The position numbers were made by a program, and so were the translations under genes. Shown here one piece after another: positions 33,008 through 40,511 of a DNA stretch of 64,000 bases. Source of the stretch: Cellulomonas terrae (lineage in GTDB: Bacteria > Actinomycetota > Actinomycetes > Actinomycetales > Cellulomonadaceae); contig NZ_BJWH01000007.1 in assembly GCF_007990265.1 (NCBI RefSeq), forward strand, positions 99,015-163,014, in the 5' to 3' direction. The notes under the pieces were generated by a model. The model was not told the DNA's origin, made no database searches, and was given only the letters and a program-made list of their open reading frames with translations. Position 1 is the first letter of the stretch; every line of letters begins with the position of its first letter.

Positions 33008-34245
33008 GGCGACGTCACCACCACACCCTCGCGCAGCAGGCGGCGCACGACGACGAGCGCGCTGGCCAGGTCGAGCCCGGGGAGCGAGCCGACGGTGACC
33101 GGGTCGCCGGTGCGGAGCACGTGCAGGGCCGGCGCCGCCTCGACGGGCAGGGAGAGCACCGTGCCGCGGGCGGTCAGCCGGACGCGGTCGCCGGCGGTGT
33201 CGATGCGGCCGCCGAACGACGGGCGCCAGCGGACGGTCGTGTGCTCGCTCAGCGCGGTGATCGCGCTGAGCGTCGCCAAGGGTGCGACCGGTTCCGGACG
33301 GGTGTCGCGGTCGAACCGGGCGCCGAGGCGTCGTGCGGCCAGCCCGACCGGGTCCTGCTCGGAGGTGAGTGCGGCGACGAGGTCGGTGACGGTCGCCTCG
33401 ACGATCGGGCGCAGCCGGTCGGGGTCGCTGACGTCGATCCCCATCGGCAGCGACGCCCGCAGGGCGGCCGAGTCGCCGACCAGGCTCAGGAGCGTGTCGA
33501 CGACGTCGGCCCGGGTGTACGCGGAGATCCCGACGGTCAGGTGGATGGAGGTGTCGCCGAGGGCGGTCGCCGAGTGGATCCAGCCGCGCGGAAGGTAGAG
33601 GGCGTCACCCGGACGCAGGACCCGGTCGATGACGGGGGTGCCCCGACCTGCCTCAGCGACCGCCGCGCGGTGGTCGGTCCAGACCTGGTCCTTCAGCGGG
33701 TCCGGGTGCACGGGTGCGTGGATCACCCAGTGCTTCTCGCCGGACACCTGCAGGACGAACACGTCGTGGGTGTCGTAGTGCGGCGAGAAGCCCTGCGACG
33801 ACGGCGGCGTGACGTACGCGTTGACCTGCGCGGGGTGGCCCAGCTCCTCGACGAGCTCGCGCGTGAAGTCGACCAATGGCGGCCACAGCCGGTGCAGGCC
33901 CTGCAGGACGATCGTCGCGCCCGCCGCGAACTCCGCCAGGACCTTGTCGCTCGACACCTGGTCGGACACCTCGGCGCCGAACCCGCCCGACGCGGTGTAG
34001 CGGGCGGGTGCCAGGACGTCGCCCTCGTGCGCGAGGCGGACGAAGGGCGTGCGCAGGGCGCGGCGGCCGACGAGCTCGTCGACGGCGGCCGCGGAGAACA
34101 GGTCCGCGAAGTCGTCGTTCGCGGGGGAGAGCAGAGCCGCGCGCCCCCAGAACTCGTCGGCGAACTGCTCGCCGGGGATGCCGATGCAGCGGGAGAGCGC
34201 GGACCGCAGGACCGGTCCGCGCTCTGCCAGGACGTTCTCGGGCAC
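33004..34245 (-). CDS. JmjC/cupin Fe(II)- and 2-oxoglutarate-dependent oxygenase
   Basis: A 413-residue oxygenase resembling bacterial ribosomal oxygenases (YcfD/RoxA-like cupin_4). The iron triad is His156 and Asp158 in FSPHYDTHDVFVLQVSGEKH, and distal His224 in LPRGWIHSATALGD. RPGDALYLPRGW is the usual strand before it. After residue 250 come a helical dimerisation region and a winged-helix-like C-terminus (RLTARGTVLSLPVEA). The GTG at 34245 overlaps the stop of the repeat peptide by one base (TAGTG), so the two are made together. Ribosomal oxygenases hydroxylate His or Arg of ribosomal proteins; here the adjacent repeat peptide, rich in GHD and ANP, is the natural candidate substrate. That is inference. 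Confidence 0.85.
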   Translation of the reverse strand: MPENVLAERGPVLRSALSRCIGIPGEQFADEFWGRAALLSPANDDFADLFSAAAVDELVGRRALRTPFVRLAHEGDVLAPARYTASGGFGAEVSDQVSSDKVLAEFAAGATIVLQGLHRLWPPLVDFTRELVEELGHPAQVNAYVTPPSSQGFSPHYDTHDVFVLQVSGEKHWVIHAPVHPDPLKDQVWTDHRAAVAEAGRGTPVIDRVLRPGDALYLPRGWIHSATALGDTSIHLTVGISAYTRADVVDTLLSLVGDSAALRASLPMGIDVSDPDRLRPIVEATVTDLVAALTSEQDPVGLAARRLGARFDRDTRPEPVAPLATLSAITALSEHTTVRWRPSFGGRIDTAGDRVRLTARGTVLSLPVEAAPALHVLRTGDPVTVGSLPGLDLASALVVVRRLLREGVVVTSP

Positions 34246-34490
34246 TACGCCGAGCCGTCCGCCCCGCCGTCGTGACCAGCGGGGTTCGCTCCACCGTCGG
34301 CCGGTCCCTCGCCCGCGGAACCGTCGGCGCCCCCGTCGTGCCCGGCGGGGTTGGCGCCGCCGTCCGCGGGGCCCTCGCCGGCCGACCCGTCGGCGCCGCC
34401 GTCGTGGCCGCCCGGGTTGGCGCCGCCGTCTGCCACACCTTCCCCTGCGGGTGCCGGCTCGGTGGTGATGTCGTCGTCGTTGATGCTCAT
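34245..34490 (-). CDS. Small protein of three 22-residue Gly/Asp-rich repeats
   Basis: An 81-residue protein: an acidic leader of about 14 residues (MSINDDDITTEPAP), then three tandem 22-residue repeats with core AGEGPADGGANPAGHDGGAD. Repeats 2 and 3 are identical in protein, and repeat 1 differs at two positions (V for P, G for A). The DNA repeats differ at several synonymous positions, so the peptide sequence is being kept. There is no signal peptide, Cys, Lys or Arg. AGGGGAG precedes the ATG. Its TAG overlaps the JmjC oxygenase start. Leader plus repeated core plus coupled oxygenase is the form of a multi-core modified-peptide precursor, though a disordered metal-binding protein is also possible. 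Confidence 0.8.
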   Translation of the reverse strand: MSINDDDITTEPAPAGEGVADGGANPGGHDGGADGSAGEGPADGGANPAGHDGGADGSAGEGPADGGANPAGHDGGADGSA

Positions 34491-34581
34491 GGACACTCCC
34501 CTCGTCTCGCAGCCGTGCGGCGGCGTCGCCGCCTTCGCGAGCGTATGCGCTTGACGACCCGACCGCCGCAGGAGCATTCTT

Positions 34582-34610
34582 CAACCAACAGGTTGCACAA
34601 CCGAGAGGTT
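34582..34610. promoter_or_regulatory. Paired ArsR operators
   Basis: Two inverted repeats centred 16 bases apart: CAACC-AACA-GGTTG (34582-34595) and AACC-GAGA-GGTT (34599-34610). They end seven bases before the arsR start and lie between arsR and the divergent repeat-peptide operon. The CAACC/GGTTG arms match those upstream of the ArsR operon at 6262. Confidence 0.55.
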
Positions 34611-34616
34611 TCACAG

Positions 34617-34958
34617 GTGGATCCGCTGAGTGCGACGTTCGCCGCCCTCGCGGACCCCACGCGTCGAGCCATCCTCGCCCGGCTGGCCGACGGCGAGGCG
34701 ACCGTGGCCGAGCTCGCGGAACCGTTCGACATGACGACGCAGGCCGTCTCCAAGCACCTGCGGGTGCTCGAGGAGGCAGGGCTGATCACGCGGGGCAGGC
34801 GCGCACAGTGGCGGCCGAGCCGGCTCCGTGAGGACGCGCTGGACGACGCCACCGACTGGCTCGAGCACCACCGGGCGGCGTTCCGGCGGAGCTTCGACGC
34901 CCTGGACCGCGAGATCGCCGCGCTGCGGCGGGAGGAGGACCGCGATGGGTTCCACTGA
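34617..34958 (+). CDS. ArsR family transcriptional regulator
   Basis: A 113-residue winged-helix regulator: DPLSATFAALADPTRRAILARLADG, recognition helix MTTQAVSKHLRVLEEAGLI, wing RRAQWRPSRL and a C-terminal helix WLEHHRAAFRRSFDALDREI. It has no metal-binding cysteines. The GTG at 34617 is favoured because it lies just after the paired operators; an upstream in-frame ATG would place them inside the gene. The first SRPBCC gene begins 14 bases before its end, so regulator and two SRPBCC genes form one operon. It could also affect the divergent repeat-peptide operon. Confidence 0.87.
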   Translation: MDPLSATFAALADPTRRAILARLADGEATVAELAEPFDMTTQAVSKHLRVLEEAGLITRGRRAQWRPSRLREDALDDATDWLEHHRAAFRRSFDALDREIAALRREEDRDGFH

Positions 34959-35418
34959 GCTGATCGTCGAGCCGGGGCGGCAGGACGTCGTCGTCGTGCA
35001 CGACTTCGACGTGCCGCCCGAGGTGGCGTTCCGTGCCTACACCGACCCCGCGCTGATGCCGCGGTGGAAGGGGTCGGACCGGTTCACCGTCGTCGTCGAC
35101 GAGCACGATCTGCGCGTCGGCGGCCGCTGGCGGCTGGTGATGACCCGTTCCGACGGCGTCGAGTACCCGATGCGGGGGGTGTTCCACGAGGTCAGCGCAC
35201 CGCACCGGCTCGTGTCGACCTTCGAGTTCGAGCCCGGTGGTCCGGGCGCCCTCCAGCTGCTCGTCGAGACGTTCGAGCCCACGCCGGGCGGGTGCCGGCT
35301 GACGTCGGTGTCGCTGTTCGCCTCCGTCGAGGACCGTGACCGGTGGATCCCGTCCGGCGGGTTCGAGTCCGGGACGCGCGCCTCGATGGAGGCGCTGGAC
35401 CGGGAGCTGGCGTCATGA
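34945..35418 (+). CDS. SRPBCC (AHSA1-like) domain protein
   Basis: A 157-residue START-fold protein with family segments VVVHDFDVPPEVAFRAYTDP, LMPRWKGSDRFT, YPMRGVFHEVSAPHRLVSTF and C-terminal GGFESGTRASMEALDRELAS. This matches activator-of-Hsp90-like SRPBCC proteins that accompany ArsR regulators. The start is in a different frame from arsR and overlaps it by 14 bases; GGAGGAGG just upstream is a strong ribosome site. Its stop overlaps the next SRPBCC start (ATGA at 35415). Confidence 0.85.
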   Translation: MGSTELIVEPGRQDVVVVHDFDVPPEVAFRAYTDPALMPRWKGSDRFTVVVDEHDLRVGGRWRLVMTRSDGVEYPMRGVFHEVSAPHRLVSTFEFEPGGPGALQLLVETFEPTPGGCRLTSVSLFASVEDRDRWIPSGGFESGTRASMEALDRELAS

Positions 35419-35864
35419 CCGACCTCGAGGTGCGGCGGGCGTTCGACGCCCCGGCGAGCGCCCTGTGGGCGGCGTGGACCGACTCCGACGTCCTGCGTCG
35501 GTGGTGGGGGCCGCAGGGGTTCACCTGCCCGGCCGCGCGGATGGACGTGCGGGTGGGCGGCGTCTCGCTCGTCGCCATGCGGACGCCCGACGGGGTCGAC
35601 CTGTGGAACACGTGGACCTACACGCGCATCGACGACGGAGAGCGCCTGGAGTTCCGCAACGGCTTCAGCGACGCCGACGGCGGTTCCTACGACCCCCAGG
35701 ACCTCGGCTTCCCACCGGGTATCCCGCGCGAGGTGCCGCACGTCGTGACCGTGCGCGACGGGCTCCTCACCGTGGTCGAGCGCGGCTACGCCGACGAGCA
35801 GACCGCGGCGCTGTCCCGGCAGGGCCTGGAGTCGTCGCTGGACAAGCTCGCCGCGACGTTCTGA
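35415..35864 (+). CDS. SRPBCC (AHSA1-like) domain protein
   Basis: A 149-residue START-fold protein: LEVRRAFDAPASALWAAWTD, VLRRWWGPQGFTCPAARMDV, RLEFRNGFSDADGG and a closing helix SRQGLESSLDKLAATF. This is the CalC/AHSA1-type pattern (WWGPxGF). It is the third gene of the ArsR operon and is not a recent duplicate of the preceding one, because identity is limited to fold motifs. Ligand unknown. A strong hairpin follows the stop by 11 bases. Confidence 0.86.
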   Translation: MTDLEVRRAFDAPASALWAAWTDSDVLRRWWGPQGFTCPAARMDVRVGGVSLVAMRTPDGVDLWNTWTYTRIDDGERLEFRNGFSDADGGSYDPQDLGFPPGIPREVPHVVTVRDGLLTVVERGYADEQTAALSRQGLESSLDKLAATF

Positions 35865-35875
35865 CCGTCGGCAAC

Positions 35876-35912
35876 GGGAACGCCCCACCGAGCGTCTCGG
35901 CGGGGCGTTCCC
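35876..35912. terminator. Bidirectional terminator hairpin
   Basis: A 17-bp stem with one mismatch (35876-35892 with 35896-35912) and a CGT loop, with arms beginning GGGAACGCCCC and ending GGGGCGTTCCC. It lies between the convergent SRPBCC operon and the surface-protein gene. Confidence 0.85.
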
Positions 35913-35928
35913 GGTCGTGCCGTCGAGG

Positions 35929-38244
35929 TCAGCCCTCCTCGACGGAGTTCCGACGGCGCAGGGCCACGAGGGCTGCTCCGGCGACGGCGAGCCCGGCCGC
36001 GAGGGCGGCGACCACGCCGGCGTCCGACCCGGTGTGGGCGAGCGAGCCTGCGGCGGCGGGCCGCGCGTCCGGGGTGGCGAGGACCTGCGAGACGACCTCC
36101 GGCTCCGGCGTGACCGGGACGACCGGGGCGGCGGGGGTGGCCGGCGGGGTCACCGGGACGACCGGGTCCTTCGTGTAGACGTACACGACCTCGACGCTCC
36201 CGACCATCTCGCCGCTCGCGTTCGCCGGGACGGCGGTCAGGGTGTAGCCGGGGATCTCGAGCGGGGCGGTCGAGTAGGCGTCGTGCTCGACGCCGTCGCG
36301 GTGCGTGGCCTCGGCGAGCGGGTTGCCGGCGGTGTCGACGAACCGCACCGTCAGCTCGGCCGGGACCGGAGCGACGACCTTCGAGTACACGTAGGTGACC
36401 GTGGTCGTGATGGCGGTGAGCTCACCGCCGGCGTTGCCGGGAGTCACGACGAGCACGTAGCCGTCGAACGCCTTGGCCTCCGTCGTGTAGCTGTCGCCGA
36501 CCAGGCCGGTGTGGTCGAGCCGGTCGCTGAGGTCGGTGCCGGCCTCGTCGACCCAGCGCACGACGAGGTCGGCCGGTGCGGGTGCGACGGGGTCCTTCGT
36601 GTACACGTACACGACCTCGATGGTGCCCTCGACCAGGGTGCCGTCGGCGTTCTGGGGGTCGGTGGTGAGCGTGTACCCGTCGATGGTCTTCGCGTGGGTG
36701 GTGTACCTGTCGCCCGGGGTCCCGGGCGTGTGCTCGGTGCCGGCGACCTCGTGGCCGTCCTCGTCCACGTACCGCACGACCAGGTCGCCGACCTTGGGCG
36801 CGGGGACCGGGCGGTAGACGTAGACGACCTCGGTCGTGCCCTCGCCGAGGGTCCCGGCCGCGTTCGCCGGCACCGCCACGAGCTCGTAGTCGGGGATGAC
36901 CCGGGCGGTCGTGTCGTACATGTCCCCGACCGTGCCGTCGGACACGTCGGACGGGGCGAGCTCCTTGCCGGCCTCGTCGACGTAGCGGACGACCAGGTCC
37001 GCCGGGGCGGGTGCCGGGTCCGTGAACGTGACGGTGGTCGAGTCGGGCGAGTCGAGGCCCCTGCGGACGGTGATGTTGGACGGGCCGTTGGTGTAGCTGC
37101 CCGCGGTGTGGGACGTGACGTTCAGCGAGATCGTCAGGGCGTTGTCGCCGGCCGCGAGGTCACCGTCCGAGACGGTGATCGCTGCCGCGCCGGGGTCGGC
37201 GACCACGGTGGCGGTGCCGTCCACGACGACGTCCGGGTCCGCTGCGACGACCAGGCCGGCGGGCAGGGAGTCGGTGAACGACCAGCCCTTCTTGTTCGCG
37301 AGCTCGGCGGTGTTGGTCACGGTGAACGTCAGCCGCACCGAGTCGCCCGTCGTCGCCTCGGACTGCCCGAACTGCTTGTCGAGCTGCGGGGTGACGTCGA
37401 GGACCTTGATGTCGTCGAACGCCCCGTCGTTGCCCAGGTGGGCGGACGTCAGGTTCCGGATGACGATGCCGAACTCGCCACCGTCGTAGAGGAACGACTT
37501 GTCGGACGCGTACTGGCCGGCGTAGACGTCCGCGTTGGCGGCGCCCTTGATCTGGGTCACGGCGACCTTCGCGCCGCGGCCGTCCGTCAGGGGGTCGATG
37601 GGCGCGTTGTTCAGGGTGGTCTCGGTGCCGTCCTGGGACACGGAGAACATGAGCTGCGGGTTCTCGCGCTGCGGTGCCGTGGCGCTCTTGGCGTTGGTGG
37701 CGGCCGCGGTCATGGAGAACGCGAGGAACCGGCCCGCCGAGTCCGCGAGCTGGATGTCCTCGGTGGTGGCGAACATGACCTGGTTGCCGGCCGGCGGGGT
37801 GCCCTTGTCCTGGGTGTACGCCGAGATGACCGAGTTGGTCCTCGGGGCCGTCGTCCCGTTGACCTTGCCGATCGCCTCCGAGAGCTGGCGGAGGGTGTCG
37901 AACGCGGCGTCCTCGGAGCCGTTCTGCGAGCCCGTGGCGTCGGAGGCGGCCTTCGTGTTGTTCCAGGACAGGATCATGCCGTTGGCCTTCACGGCGTTCA
38001 TCCAGTACGGGTCGGCCGTGTACGAGCGACCGTCCACCCCCTTGTAGGTCGCCAGCAGGCTGCGCAGGCCCGTGTCGGGAGCCTTCTCGAAGTCCTCGTG
38101 GAAGACGACGCGTCCGGCGTCGGGGGTGCCGGGGTGGCCGGGGGTGGCGTGCGCCGCTCCGGCGCCGGAGAAGATGATGGCCGAGGTGGTCAGGACCGCC
38201 AGCGAGGCGAACCAGCGGGCGCTGCGACCTGTGCGGATGGACAT
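35929..38244 (-). CDS. Sortase-anchored surface protein with four MucBP-type repeats
   Basis: A 771-residue cell-wall protein. It has a signal peptide (FASLAVLTTSAIIFSGAGAAHA), a large N-terminal beta domain (residues about 40-280), a DUF11-like Ig segment (VRLTFTVTNTAE), then four MucBP-like repeats (about residues 410-690), each opening like LVVRYVDEAG or LTVRFVDTAG and closing with VVYVYTK. After a Pro/Val-rich spacer come the sorting motif LAHTG (near 733), a hydrophobic helix and RRRNSVEEG. LAxTG is the class E sortase motif of high-GC actinobacteria. The role is probably adhesion to glycans or mucin-like polymers. ATG at 38244 has AAGGAG upstream. No sortase gene lies in the window. Confidence 0.88.
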   Translation of the reverse strand: MSIRTGRSARWFASLAVLTTSAIIFSGAGAAHATPGHPGTPDAGRVVFHEDFEKAPDTGLRSLLATYKGVDGRSYTADPYWMNAVKANGMILSWNNTKAASDATGSQNGSEDAAFDTLRQLSEAIGKVNGTTAPRTNSVISAYTQDKGTPPAGNQVMFATTEDIQLADSAGRFLAFSMTAAATNAKSATAPQRENPQLMFSVSQDGTETTLNNAPIDPLTDGRGAKVAVTQIKGAANADVYAGQYASDKSFLYDGGEFGIVIRNLTSAHLGNDGAFDDIKVLDVTPQLDKQFGQSEATTGDSVRLTFTVTNTAELANKKGWSFTDSLPAGLVVAADPDVVVDGTATVVADPGAAAITVSDGDLAAGDNALTISLNVTSHTAGSYTNGPSNITVRRGLDSPDSTTVTFTDPAPAPADLVVRYVDEAGKELAPSDVSDGTVGDMYDTTARVIPDYELVAVPANAAGTLGEGTTEVVYVYRPVPAPKVGDLVVRYVDEDGHEVAGTEHTPGTPGDRYTTHAKTIDGYTLTTDPQNADGTLVEGTIEVVYVYTKDPVAPAPADLVVRWVDEAGTDLSDRLDHTGLVGDSYTTEAKAFDGYVLVVTPGNAGGELTAITTTVTYVYSKVVAPVPAELTVRFVDTAGNPLAEATHRDGVEHDAYSTAPLEIPGYTLTAVPANASGEMVGSVEVVYVYTKDPVVPVTPPATPAAPVVPVTPEPEVVSQVLATPDARPAAAGSLAHTGSDAGVVAALAAGLAVAGAALVALRRRNSVEEG

Positions 38245-38365
38245 CGGAAGCTCCTTGTCGACGGGCTGTCTGGGCTGATGGATCAAATGTATTTCAGCAA
38301 CCAGAACCACAAACAGGGACCAACGTCCTGTTGTTCACGACCGATCGACCAGGTTCACTGAGCAC

Positions 38366-39640
38366 GTGCCCATCCCCTCCACGCCGCTGGACCTCGGTGG
38401 CCGTCCCGCCCGTGCGGAGGCCTACGACGTCCTCCTGGCCGAGATCGTCACGGGACGTCTCGCGCCCGGCGCCCGCCTCGACGACGCCGACCTGCTGACG
38501 CTGACCAGCGGGTCCCGGGCGCCGCTGCGCGAGGCGCTCAACCGGCTCGCCGACGTCTGGCTGGTCGAGGTCGTGCCCCGCCGGTCCACGCGCGTCGCGC
38601 CCCTCGACCTGCGACGGACGCGGGAGTGCGCCGACGTGCTCGCCGCCGTCGTCGAACGCGCGATGAGGGAGTCGGTCGCCACGCTGACCGAGCGGGACCG
38701 GCGAGATCTGCAGCGCCTGCGCACGGCCTCGTTGTCCGACGCGGTCGACACCCGGGCGGCCATGGCGCACGCCACGCTCGGCCGCGCGGTCGCCGCGCCC
38801 TTCCTCCGCGCTGCGGGGAACGCCGAGTACGTGCGGCTCGAGGCCAGGGTGCGGCCCACGATCGAGCGGCACGTCGCCGTGCGCGTCGCGCTCCTCGATC
38901 CCGAGGCCTGGCGTGCGCGGTTGGCGGAGGTGGTCGACGCGGCGTTGGACGGCGACGCGGACGGTGCGGTGGCAGCGTGGCGCGAGCACGTCGAGCACTC
39001 GTCGCACTCGCTCCCGGGAGGTGAGGACCGGGATCCGGTCGCGCCGGTCGCCCCGACCCTGCGCGAGAGGGCCAGTCTCGTCATCCAGGACGCCATCATC
39101 GACGGCACGCTGGTGCCCGGCGAGGTGCTGCGCGAGTCCGATCTCATGGCGTGGTTGGGCATCTCCCGCACCCCGGTGCGGGAGGCCCTGACGACGCTGG
39201 CCGACCGAGGGCTCGTGGTCCAGGCCCACCACCGGCCCGCGACCGTCGCCACCCTCGACGAGGAGAGCTCCCGGGAGTCCTTCCGTGCACTCGGCGTGCT
39301 CCGCCTGCTGGCCCTCGACCGCGGCCTGGCGACGCGGCCGGACGAGCTCGCGGCGGAGCTGGAGCAGGCGCTCGCGGCGTGGGAGAACGCCAGGAGCGCG
39401 GACGATCGGCTCGCTGCCGCCGACCAGACCTCCGCGGTGCTCGAGCGCACGAGCGGGAGCACCGTGCTGCAGGAGCTGACGTCCACCGTGAACGCGCGGG
39501 TGCGCTGGCACGCGGTGCACCGGCTGGGCCTGCCGGGAGCGGACGACCCGGTGTGGCTGCGGTCGCTGGTGCGTGCGGTGGAGGGCAGACGGGCGCACGA
39601 CGTGCGGGCGCTCGTGGCGGACGTCTACGGCCTCGAGTAG
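38366..39640 (+). CDS. Double-length GntR/FadR-type regulator (tandem HTH-FCD)
   Basis: A 424-residue regulator, about twice the usual size. Two complete GntR winged helices are present: AYDVLLAEIVTGRLAPGARL with SRAPLREALNRLADVWLV (residues about 18-75), and VIQDAIIDGTLVPGEVL with ISRTPVREALTTLADRGLV (about 240-300). Each is followed by a helical FCD-like domain. FadR-type regulators normally dimerise with one HTH per chain, so this chain could act as a built-in pseudo-dimer. The first FCD keeps AHATLGRAV, but metal-binding histidines are incomplete. GTG start at 38366. It is divergent from the MucBP surface protein, which it may control. Confidence 0.85.
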   Translation: MPIPSTPLDLGGRPARAEAYDVLLAEIVTGRLAPGARLDDADLLTLTSGSRAPLREALNRLADVWLVEVVPRRSTRVAPLDLRRTRECADVLAAVVERAMRESVATLTERDRRDLQRLRTASLSDAVDTRAAMAHATLGRAVAAPFLRAAGNAEYVRLEARVRPTIERHVAVRVALLDPEAWRARLAEVVDAALDGDADGAVAAWREHVEHSSHSLPGGEDRDPVAPVAPTLRERASLVIQDAIIDGTLVPGEVLRESDLMAWLGISRTPVREALTTLADRGLVVQAHHRPATVATLDEESSRESFRALGVLRLLALDRGLATRPDELAAELEQALAAWENARSADDRLAAADQTSAVLERTSGSTVLQELTSTVNARVRWHAVHRLGLPGADDPVWLRSLVRAVEGRRAHDVRALVADVYGLE

Positions 39641-39643
39641 CCC

Positions 39644-39988
39644 TCAGCGGTCCTCGTGCATCCGGCGCAGCGCGACGGCGATGCGTTCGACGAGGTCGGT
39701 CGGCACGGGGTCGCGGTACAGGAGCTTCACCGTGTCCTTCGCCGCCCGGTACGGAGCGACCTCGGCCTCCAGCGCCGGTTCCAGCGGCGCGACGGGATAG
39801 AGGCCGACGTGCTTCTTCCAGCCCGCGAAGTGCAGCGCGTACCGGTCGCCCAGCATGAACGCGGGCATGTCGTACCGGATCCGCTCCTCCGCGCCCGGAA
39901 GCGCGCGTCGCAGCGCCGCGGCGACCTCGGTCAGGATCGGCCGGACGTCGTCGGGGAACGTCGCGATGTAGTCGTCGGTGGCGTTCAC
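39644..39988 (-). CDS. DUF1801 (iron-chaperone-like/YdhG) protein
   Basis: A 114-residue protein of the DUF1801 family: DDYIATFPDDVRPILTEVAAAL, ERIRYDMPAFML, ALHFAGWKKHVGLYPV and KDTVKLLYRDPVPTDLVERI match the conserved blocks. The fold is similar to frataxin-like YdhG proteins, but function is not established. The GTG at 39988 lies one base after the stop of the DUF4287 gene, so these two form an operon. Its stop is three bases from that of the convergent GntR gene. Confidence 0.85.
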   Translation of the reverse strand: MNATDDYIATFPDDVRPILTEVAAALRRALPGAEERIRYDMPAFMLGDRYALHFAGWKKHVGLYPVAPLEPALEAEVAPYRAAKDTVKLLYRDPVPTDLVERIAVALRRMHEDR

Positions 39989-39989
39989 G

Positions 39990-40280
39990 TCAGACCGGCT
40001 TCGTCGCCTTGCCGTCGAGCCACAGCGTGTCGGACTCGTCGCGGTGCACTCCGTCCGTGCCGACGTGCTTGGTGCTGATCGTGGGCCCCTTCGAGATCAC
40101 GTGCCACAGGGCCATGGCGTGCCCGCGGCCGAGGCCGTAGTCGTCCGCCAGCCAGGTCACGACCCCCGCCGCCTTGGCGCCGGGCGCGTCGAGGCCCTTC
40201 TCGTGCGCGATCGCCACGAGCTCCCTCGGGGTGAGGCCGGTCCTGTCCTCGATGGTGTCCAAGTAAGCCTGGAACGACAT
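39990..40280 (-). CDS. DUF4287 domain protein
   Basis: A 96-residue protein: MSFQAYLDTIEDRTGLTPRE, IAHEKGL, VVTWLADDYGLGRGHAMALWHVISKGP. This is the DUF4287 pattern, often found next to or fused with DUF5655. The second half, with GRGHAMALWHVI, is probably a helix. No function is known. The ATG at 40280 follows an AGGAGA site. It forms a two-gene operon with the DUF1801 gene, divergent from the large glucanase. Confidence 0.83.
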   Translation of the reverse strand: MSFQAYLDTIEDRTGLTPRELVAIAHEKGLDAPGAKAAGVVTWLADDYGLGRGHAMALWHVISKGPTISTKHVGTDGVHRDESDTLWLDGKATKPV

Positions 40281-40333
40281 GGGCGTCTCCTCTCGTCGTG
40301 ACGAAACCTAGCGTGACCCGGTGACAGCCGCTC

Positions 40334-40363
40334 TTGACGGGGTGTGCGGGATGTTCGTAATGT
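40334..40363 (+). promoter_or_regulatory. Promoter of the GH87 glucanase gene
   Basis: TTGACG (40334-40339) and TAATGT (40358-40363) are 18 bases apart, a good housekeeping-type promoter. It is followed by a long leader of about 140 bases before the ATG at 40512. Confidence 0.55.
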
Positions 40364-40397
40364 CGCACCTCACTACTGCAAGAATTCGACAAAGTCA

Positions 40398-40415
40398 CTG
40401 CACAAAGCCGTGCAG
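40398..40415. promoter_or_regulatory. Inverted repeat in the glucanase leader
   Basis: CTGCAC-AAAGCC-GTGCAG has perfect 6-bp arms and lies about 30 bases downstream of the -10 element, a position suited to a repressor. The regulator is not identifiable. Confidence 0.35.
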
Positions 40416-40511
40416 CCGGTCGCGATGAACCGCACTCATCACGCCGTCCGCTCTCCGCACACCCCTCACGGGGTCGACTCCTGCAACGACGCAGGGAGAA
40501 CGAGGACGTCC

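Noticed and set aside
34245..34490. The 66-base tandem repeats considered as a CRISPR or non-coding satellite.
   Set aside because: They are contiguous without spacers, lie in an open frame with ribosome site and start, and vary mainly at synonymous positions.
35917..38361. An 814-codon plus-strand frame opposite the MucBP surface protein.
   Set aside because: Antisense to a protein with signal peptide, repeats and sorting signal; the product is Gly/Arg/Val-rich without a domain.
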